DNA of 64,000 nucleotides from Adenanthera pavonina. Taxonomy: Eukaryota; Streptophyta; Magnoliopsida; Fabales; Fabaceae. Below are positions 57,601 to 64,000 of the stretch, in pieces. Where the stretch lies: assembly GCA_026686845.1 (NCBI GenBank), contig JAIVEN010000012.1, positions 3,784,501 through 3,848,500 of the forward strand, written 5' to 3'. A model generated the notes under the pieces. The model had not been told where the DNA came from. It made no database searches and saw only the letters and a program-made list of their open reading frames with translations. The position numbers were made by a program, and so were the translations under genes. Each line of letters begins with the position of its first letter. Position 1 is the first letter of the stretch.

Positions 57601-59768
57601 TTGAGACCTGAATAAAATACATAGAATTCTTCCCCAGTTTTCTTCATACCCAAATAGTTAACAAGGAATATCCAAACCAGTAAATATCCCTCAAATATAT
57701 TCTACAATAATGCTTCCAGACCCATTGTTTTGTTGGAGCAATAGTTTCCCTCTTAGTGTTTACACTATTTGCAGAGGAACTTTAGAGAGTGAAGTGGAGA
57801 AAGATTGGTGGGGCAAAAAGCTTTCCAATGAATATCCCATAAAATCATAGCAGAACCAAGAACTTTGTACAGAAATCTAACAATTTAAAAAAGAGAAAAA
57901 GATACAATTCCCTCCAAAGCTCAAGTATTTAAAAACAGTGCAATCTCTTTTCACTAGGGTCTCGAACTCTTTGGAATATATACCACAGTGTGCATTGGTT
58001 GTGGCCAACAAGTTTTCCTTTCTTTGGCCAGATACAGGTCTTTGGTTGCCAAATGAACTAAGTCTTAGATATTACATCCTAAATACTTTGTAATTACTCA
58101 TTGGCCCTTTTGAATCTTGTTTTATTTGCATTCCAACCCTATAAAGCACAAAATATAGGTAAACATAATTAACAAAGTAAATAAAAACAATTAAACTATA
58201 AATCACCATATAAAAATCTAATTAAACTGAGCTACAAAGGTGAACTGTGGCTTAGTTTAACCATAAAAAATCATCCAAACACTGGAGGAATTAGGTCTTG
58301 AATTACATTCAAACCATTAAAGACCTAAAGTTGATTGTTTAAAACACAAATGAACCTATTTATTCTTGAAACCCTTCAAACCCAGAATATCTATAAAATA
58401 AGTATAAATTATGACAAAACTCCTCAAAGCTACCTGATATATCCCCAGAAATAAGAATGAAAATGTGATTAAAATAGGAATTTACCAATGAGATCAGAAC
58501 ATTTCCTTTTCTCTGAAGTTCTGAGATTGGCCAGTATTGAAAGCAGGGGAGATTGTATCGAAACCTTCTGCCATAGAACAAGTTATTTTCTGACATTGTA
58601 TCATTAAACATTTGGATAAATTCTTATGCTTAGGGCCCTGTACCCACACAAGTTAACTTTGCACTATTACATCACCATCTTGCCACACAGTTGCAATTAG
58701 CTAGGGTGTTATATAGAAGGTTCTTAGGGCCCTGTACCCACACTAGTTAACTCTCAAAGTATTGTCATGTCCAATGTTATTGTGGTATAACCATGGGTGA
58801 TCTAATTCAGCTACTTGTAAAATGCAGGTGATATATGTTAAACCAGGATATGAAGCTGATCTTTATTCTCTCATACAAGATACAATCCGGCTAAGCACCC
58901 CAGTCAAAGTATAACTTAATGGAAAGAATTAATTGAATTTAACCATCGATAAACTGTCATTCAATCTTTTTGTTATTTATTATATTATCACTTAGTCAAC
59001 GTATTTTCACCCTTAATTTAATGAAAATGATCATGGCGATATTAAAACAATAAACAGTTTTATCATTGAAAGTCAATTTCACTTATCAGCTAAAAAATCA
59101 GTGTTATGGTAGTTTTTTCATTACATCAGTGTTGTGGTTGTGATATATTTGAGACAGAATTGACATTTGAAAAATTAAATTGTGACTTTCAAGGAACTAT
59201 TTTTGACCAATTAGTTTGATCGGTTGTTAATCTCAATAATAATTTCACAATATGATGAAACTGTTTATGATACATACAAATGGTTATTTTTATATCAACT
59301 TTGAATGACACATTTTAAAAGAGTTAAATTGATTTCTAGCTAAAGTAGGGGTATTATCTGCAGTATAAACCATTTTCTATTTACTTGTCTTTGCAGGATA
59401 CTTGCTCAGAGTTGTGTGAGAAATCTGAGGCCACGTTAGAGTGTAAGCATATTTTGAAAAACTGATCACAATAACAGGGTTTCCTTTTGCTATGGGTAAT
59501 CAACAGAACGAGAAAGATGTAATTAGTAAAGTTACTTTCTAATTTTTCGGTACATGAATAATTCATATAACACAGATTTAGATACATATATACATACATA
59601 CACACACATATATGTATATATATATGAAGTTTAACGTGTCTACATGTTTATGTTGATGCTTCATATGAAGAAACATTGTCTTTGTTTTCAGATAATGGAG
59701 GGGAAAACAGGTCTTCTATTGATAAAAGGTGGTCAAGACTATATGAACTAAAAAATGCAAGGCTATAG
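54634..59768 (+). CDS. DUF177/YceD-family plastid protein gene, copy 2 (possibly inactive)
   Basis: Homologue of plant 'large rRNA subunit accumulation protein YCED', a chloroplast protein related to bacterial YceD and linked to 23S rRNA accumulation. Recognised exons: 2, 55811-55996 (RRLITISTSDGRWHGEWTCD); 3, 56163-56252 (HASFGLTVDGRIVTSFTRKC, then CSCCSTPYCRK, a Cys cluster); 4, 56938-57024 (FKVWILLASRDTDNIQLPEI); 5, 58828-58908 (VIYVKPGYEADLYSLIQDTI); 6, 59397-59442 (DTCSELCEKSEATLE); 7, 59692-59768 (NGGENRSSIDKRWSRLYELK), stop TAG. All phases agree and splice sites are canonical, except that exon 4 is followed by TTAAGT instead of GTAAGT. A possible exon 1 from ATG 54634 (MAFFLSSCFL) has in-frame stops at 54664, 54724 and 54805. 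The transit peptide is therefore unresolved. It may be a recent pseudogene. Confidence 0.8.
55811..55996 (+). CDS. YceD-family gene, exon 2
   Basis: 62 complete codons, acceptor TTGTCACAG, donor AAAAG/GTTCTT. It contains the conserved TISTSDGRWHG block that identifies the family. Confidence 0.8.
56163..56252 (+). CDS. YceD-family gene, exon 3
   Basis: 30 codons, acceptor CATATCAG, donor CGGAAG/GTATTT. Carries FTRKCSCCSTPYCRK, a four-Cys cluster expected to bind a metal or stabilise the fold. Confidence 0.8.
56938..57024 (+). CDS. YceD-family gene, exon 4 (donor lost)
   Basis: 29 codons, acceptor TTTTACAG. The expected donor at 57025 reads TTAAGT. Without splicing, translation would end four codons later (SLSL would be LSL then TAA). 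Confidence 0.75.
58828..58908 (+). CDS. YceD-family gene, exon 5
   Basis: 27 codons, acceptor AAATGCAG, donor GTCAAA/GTATAA. Absent from copy 1. Confidence 0.75.
59397..59442 (+). CDS. YceD-family gene, exon 6
   Basis: 46 bp, 15 codons plus one base, acceptor TCTTTGCAG, donor GAGT/GTAAGC. Encodes the Cys-containing DTCSELCEKSEATLE. Confidence 0.8.
59692..59768 (+). CDS. YceD-family gene, exon 7 and stop
   Basis: The acceptor is TTTTCAG. The exon completes the split Tyr codon and ends LKNARL, TAG at 59766-59768. Copy 1 has lost the middle of this exon. Confidence 0.8.
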
Positions 59769-60670
59769 TTTATGTATATGTGCACTAGCTGAGGGTTACA
59801 ATTTATATATGCACATACGCGCAGGGATACACACATATGTATGTATATGAGGGTCACATATTATATAATTTTTATTTGTTATTTCTTAAAACCTGTATTT
59901 TGTTTGTAGATATTAGTTATATCTTTCACATTTTTGGCATGTTATTAGAATCTTTGTAATATTTGTACTTAGTATTCAAATTATTATGCCAGTGGTAAGG
60001 AGGTTTTCTCTCATTGATTTTACTCAAATATACAGTGGTCTTGTCAGATATATGCTTTTCTTCTTATTTGGTAAATAGCAACACTTGATCAATTAATTAT
60101 AAACATAATCATTCTTATTACTTTTTTTTTTCTTTTGTGGAATTTGTTTCCTAATCTATACACTGAACCACATTAGCATTTAGTAAACATTCACATTCCT
60201 TAAAGCCTCCTAACCTCCGTGTATCATTAGAATGCTCCCATGTTGATGTTAGAATCTTATTATATTCATATTCAGTATTATAAATTCTAGAACAGGATGT
60301 AGTTCTTAGAATTTGATTGACTACTTGGTCTATTATACATTGGTCCAAGTGCAAGTTATGACTTGTTATGTAAGTGAAAAGAGAGATTATTATTTGAATT
60401 CTCAATATTTTTACTCTACCTCTTTATTTATGTTGGAACACACTGGAATTTGAGTATTATTTATGACTAACAGAGCTGAGTTAAAAAAATAATAATTTAA
60501 AAAAAAAAGAACTAAAACTGAGGTGAGTTATATCCTTAGGTTACTAATACAGAGGAAGAACACTAAGGCAGATTATAGAACTAAAGTGTAAAAGAACAGA
60601 AACAAACCACGCCAGCTACTTGAGAAGCTAGAGGAACATTCTCACCAATTTCATCCTCTCCTCTCTCTCT
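59769..60670 (+). other. Downstream region shared with copy 1
   Basis: It matches 43475-44350 closely, including a long run with no coding sense and a (CT)n tract at 60656-60676. Nothing else is seen. Confidence 0.5.
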
Positions 60671-60676
60671 CTCTCA

Positions 60677-61137
60677 TCATTATGGATAAAGATATTCGAA
60701 CAAGTAGGTGAATATTACTATATTAGCCAGTTCATGCATTTTAACATTCACAACATGCTCTCCTTAGGTGGCTCAATTTTCTTGCAAGATTCATGGCCTA
60801 TGCATAATCCACCACACTCGTTTTTCTCAACTCTAAAATAACACACCATCATTAAGAAGAAACCAAAGTTTAGAAGTTCTCCATTAGGAACATGTATAGC
60901 TACCCGATCCTTATCAAATTGCTTTTTTAGGATGCAGAATAGATTAATCTCAAATAATAGTGTTAATAGTAGAACTGGCTCACAAGTTACAGTAGCAGAG
61001 TAAGACAAAGTGGGTTGGTTAACAGATGAGAGTATAATTGAAAAAATAGTAGTTAATGTTATCTTAAAATTTGAAAGTGACATATAAATAAAAATAATTT
61101 TTCAAAAGTGATAAATAAAAAGAAATAAAGGAAGTAA
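60677..61137. other. Copy 2-specific stretch
   Basis: This has no counterpart at the same place in copy 1. A 111-codon minus-strand open frame (60748-61083) has no recognisable motif. Its left part resembles ordinary AT-rich DNA and its right end (about 61060-61130) resembles the right end of the Stowaway-like MITE at 50620-50700. Confidence 0.35.
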
Positions 61138-61320
61138 GTCCTCACTCAAGCATGTAAAAAAGAGATTGCAGAATTCTCCAACCTAAATTCACTTCCAAAT
61201 TGGGAAAATATACTTGGGGGTCTATGTGGATGTGGGCGAGAATAAGACACAAACCTACTTGAAATAATTGATTAGAGATTAGAGGAATGCAAAGCTATGG
61301 TATTCTCATAGTCAAGGAGG
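61138..61320 (+). mobile_element. LINE RT relic, copy 2 remnant
   Basis: It matches 44995-45172 of copy 1 (GGGGGTCTATGTGGATGTGG and neighbours), then jumps to sequence equal to 46206 onward, so the rest of the LINE relic has been deleted here. Confidence 0.6.
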
Positions 61321-61536
61321 TTTCATTAACAGACCACACTTAAAGTAGTGGACATAATTTTAGTTAGGCCACGGACAAAGCTCTAGTGATAAGGTACGTA
61401 GAATTGTAGTCTTACCCTTATCATTCTCTCCGTTATCTGGTTTTGTGGGAACAATGTGATACACTAGATCTAGAATCTCATGTTCTAGCATTACAGATGT
61501 GAAGACGAATCCAATGGCAACACACACACACACACG

Positions 61537-61788
61537 CTCCGTCCAGTGTTAAATATAAAATATTTTTAATTATTTTACACATTTTAAAAAAAAAAGTTGG
61601 ATCATTAAATTTTTAAGAAATTTTAATATTTTTTATCATTTATTCTTATTAATTATATTATCACTCATACTTCCCATAATATTTATCTTTTAAATATTAA
61701 TTATAAATTAAGATATGAATGAAATTTCTTATATTTCAAATCAAATAATATTTTTTAAAAGATGTTTTATATTTAGAGTCGGTGGGGA
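61537..61788. mobile_element. Tc1/mariner-like MITE
   Basis: Inverted repeats CTCCGTCCAGTGTTAAATAT (left) and TCCCCACCGACTCTAAATAT (right, reverse complement), continuing into ATAAAA. It sits inside a dinucleotide microsatellite, so the TA target is blurred. Copy 1 lacks it at the matching microsatellite (46412-46432). Confidence 0.65.
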
Positions 61789-62776
61789 TATATATATATA
61801 TATATTTTAGTTAATTAATAGTGGTTAAGTCGAGTAATAAAGGTTTCAAATTTATGTATTAACATTATTTATTTGAATCCAATAATGCTGGCCCTTACAA
61901 CCATTGAAATTCATCAAACATTGGAGTAATGACAAGACAGTGAAGGGATAGAGAGGACACGGAAGTGTTTAATTTGGGATATAAAATTTGATAATGTAAC
62001 GTGATATGAGGCTAGGAATGCGAAATGGAGGACAGAGCAGAGTGAAGACATGGATGCAGGTGCGGTAGGAACACGAGAGAAAGGATAAACATGAGACGCT
62101 AAGGAATATTCGTTCCAAAATCCTTTTCATACAACAATAGTACATTAGTCCTTTTGCCAATGTCGGTGCGATTGGGTAATGAGAAATTTAACATTCATTA
62201 AAAGAAATTGAATTTAAGTAGTGTGAATAAAAAAATGATATTTGAAATTTTTTTTTCTAATTTAAGTTTGACCATACCAAACTAAATTAATTTACAGTAT
62301 CTAGATAATTTTTTTTTTAGTTAAAGAAAGTAGTTGTTTGGATCATAAATTAATAGAACGTTTGTTTAAGATTTTTTTTATGAAAAATCAACTTTTTTAT
62401 GAAAAAATATATATTTAAAATTTTTTAGAATGTTTATTTAAAATTTTAAATATAATTATAATCTAAAACAAAAAAGTATTTTTTTTTATTTTAAGAAGTT
62501 ACTCTAAATAATTTCTGAAAAAAATAATTACAAGAGATGAGAAAGAAAAAAGTGGAAGAAGGGTATATCCAACTAATTTTTAAAATTGTAAAAATAACAA
62601 ACTCTTTAAATTATAAAAATAACAATATTTGGCTCCAAGGCAATACTTATAATGTAAATTCCTATTTTTTTGTGTTTAATGGTTAAACAATTCAAAAAGC
62701 ATTTTTTTATTTTAGTCAAATACAAAAAAAATTTTACTTTTCATAAAATTTTTAAATAATTAGTCACTTTTATAGT

Positions 62777-63228
62777 ATGTATTTGAATTAAATTTTATGT
62801 AATTGATTCTGAGTATAACTGATTTTACAGAATTGGTTTTAGTATAATTAATTTTGTTAAATAGTGATTTATGTTTAAATATTTTTACCTCATAAATAAT
62901 TTTGAGAAAATGAAATATGTTTGAATAAATCATTTGTGGATGGATAAGTGAAAATTTTGTATGAATAATCGCTTTAAGTAATTATTGAGCATGATAGGTG
63001 AAAAATTTTCAAAATTTTTCACTTCTACGTATAAGTGATTTTTGGCTATAAGCACCTATTGGATCAGATTGATTATTTGGCAAATACCCCACTATAAACA
63101 CTTACCAGGTTCCAAAAGTGTGTATTTGGATTTAATTGTACATAATCAATTCTAAATAGAATTGATTGTAAATATAATTGATTTTATAAATTAGTTTTTA
63201 GTCATAAGTATTTAGTGGTCAAACTGTG
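62777..63228. mobile_element. hAT-type MITE, rearranged
   Basis: The same ATAAGTGATT-rich family as at 47914. A terminal sequence TGTATTTGAATTAAATTTTAT at 62780 recurs as TGTATTTGGATTTAATTGTAC near 63120, so either two copies are joined or one end is duplicated. No TSD resolved. Confidence 0.5.
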
Positions 63229-63352
63229 GATTTTTTTTTTATTGTTTGGAGCTGTCCGACCAGCGGGCGTGGCGCCCCTGGAGGGTTGGGTTGTCTGTGA
63301 AACCAAATGATTCGGGGCGCGGGGGGGGGGGCGGGGGGGGGGGGGGGGGGTG
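63229..63352 (-). other. GC-rich insert with poly(A) and poly(C) ends
   Basis: About 120 bp of GC-rich sequence sits in AT-rich DNA. On the minus strand it begins with a long C-run (63318-63350), continues through GAATCATTTGGTTTCACAG and a palindromic GGGGCGCCACGCCC block, and ends AATAAAAAAAAAA. No counterpart exists in copy 1. Origin unknown; a reverse-transcribed RNA fragment or a sequencing/assembly artefact are both possible. Confidence 0.4.
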
Positions 63353-64000
63353 GTTGAATAGGATCTCACCATAGAGCATGAGATTAGTGGGTGGAAACGT
63401 GGACTTCTCTTGCCAAGGCAAGTAACAAAGGAAAGACATACATCTCCAATCACTCAATACATACAAACACTCTCATCGACAATGTTTATAGCATTCCAAG
63501 TTCATTCCATTCACATTTACTTCATTAATGCAATCATTTTTTGTATTTAAAGAAATTACGGTAAAGAATTCAAAGTTCTCACACCGTTTGATTTTAGAAG
63601 TTCATTAATTTATTTTCTAATTTTAATTAAGGTGTTAACTTCTAACTAATATTATCATAACTAGATTATACTAGCTAATTCAACTTATTAAACTAAGAAC
63701 TAATACGAGTTTGGTTCAGACAAAAGGGCACCGGCTAGTTTCAAAACTAATGTGAACTAATGAAGATCTGATTGAACCGACTATAAACAGGTCCAAACCT
63801 AAAGAATTGATAGCTTTGATTTTGATGCTAAAAATCTTTAAAATTTTGAAAATATTGTAAATTTAGATTATCAAGTTGATGATATAACAAATGAAGGATT
63901 TAAATGAATTGTGGATGGAATGAGACGTGAGTAGACTAATTTCAAACCCTTTTAATGTTAAGAGAAAATTGGCCAAAAATGTTAAAAAAAAAAAAGGAGA
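63353..64000 (+). other. Last part of duplication copy 2
   Basis: It matches 48335-48456, 48801-49200 and 49735-49820 of copy 1, with about 535 bp of copy 1 (49200-49735) absent. No coding sequence is recognised. Confidence 0.5.

Larger units (their letters stand above)
53616..64000 (+). repeat. Segmental duplication, copy 2 (runs off the window)
   Basis: It starts in the short LINE tail (TTGTTACTAATGAACT plus A-run) and follows copy 1 in order to the last base. It lacks the 15-kb insertion and the MITE at 48457. It lacks most of the sequence matching 45172-46205, and has its own MITE at 61537 and insert at 63229. It carries the better-preserved gene copy. Confidence 0.85.

Noticed and set aside
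63202..63466. Minus-strand ORFs with runs of Pro
   Set aside because: The proline run is just the translated poly(C) tract; no conserved domain.

Overview
The window is nuclear DNA of a flowering plant, probably a eudicot. It is AT-rich, dominated by layers of plant LTR retrotransposons (Ty3/gypsy chromoviruses and Ty1/copia), with LINE relics, a SINE and several MITE families. The only recognisable host gene is an intron-containing plastid-type DUF177/YceD-family gene (homologue of the chloroplast 'large rRNA subunit accumulation protein YCED'). There are no operons, CRISPR arrays, tRNA or rRNA genes.

Layout. 1-1913: 3' end of a decayed Ty1/copia element (RNase H, polypurine tract, 3' LTR). 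1919-9420: an unrecognised coding relic, split by a solo LTR of a Tekay/Del-type chromovirus (2438-9061, TSD cttaa/cttga) and by a SINE (9092-9313). That solo LTR itself holds a CRM-type solo LTR (3906-4959), a hAT MITE (6350-6686) and a copia-type solo LTR (6695-8279). 9734-23036: a minus-strand Reina-like chromovirus whose gag is interrupted by a complete minus-strand CRM-like chromovirus (14224-22268). 23037-24556: a LINE relic.

24516-64000 is a direct segmental duplication. Copy 1 (24516-about 49820) carries a wrecked copy of the YCED-type gene (exons 4, 6 and part of 7 only). It was split by a 15.0-kb insertion (28470-43469, TSD tacac), which is a minus-strand Tekay-like solo LTR containing a copia-type solo LTR and an 8.3-kb Tekay element with both LTRs (32867-41171). 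Copy 2 (53616 to the window end) keeps readable exons 2-7 (55811-59768). It also acts as a paralogous empty site that dates insertions in copy 1. Both gene copies share an apparently broken splice donor after exon 4, so the locus may already have been damaged before it was duplicated.

No gene system here works together in the operon sense. The logic is historical: target-site duplications, empty sites and nesting let the order of events be read. No intact autonomous element was seen. All three two-LTR elements carry stops and frameshifts, many of the C-to-T/G-to-A type expected from decay of methylated DNA. I found no convincing new biological system. The most interesting signals are the shared donor defect, templated filler at a deletion junction, the 1.15-kb deletion confined to one LTR, Pol coding sequence inside the CRM-type LTRs, and a GC-rich insert with a poly(C) start and poly(A) end near 63.3 kb.
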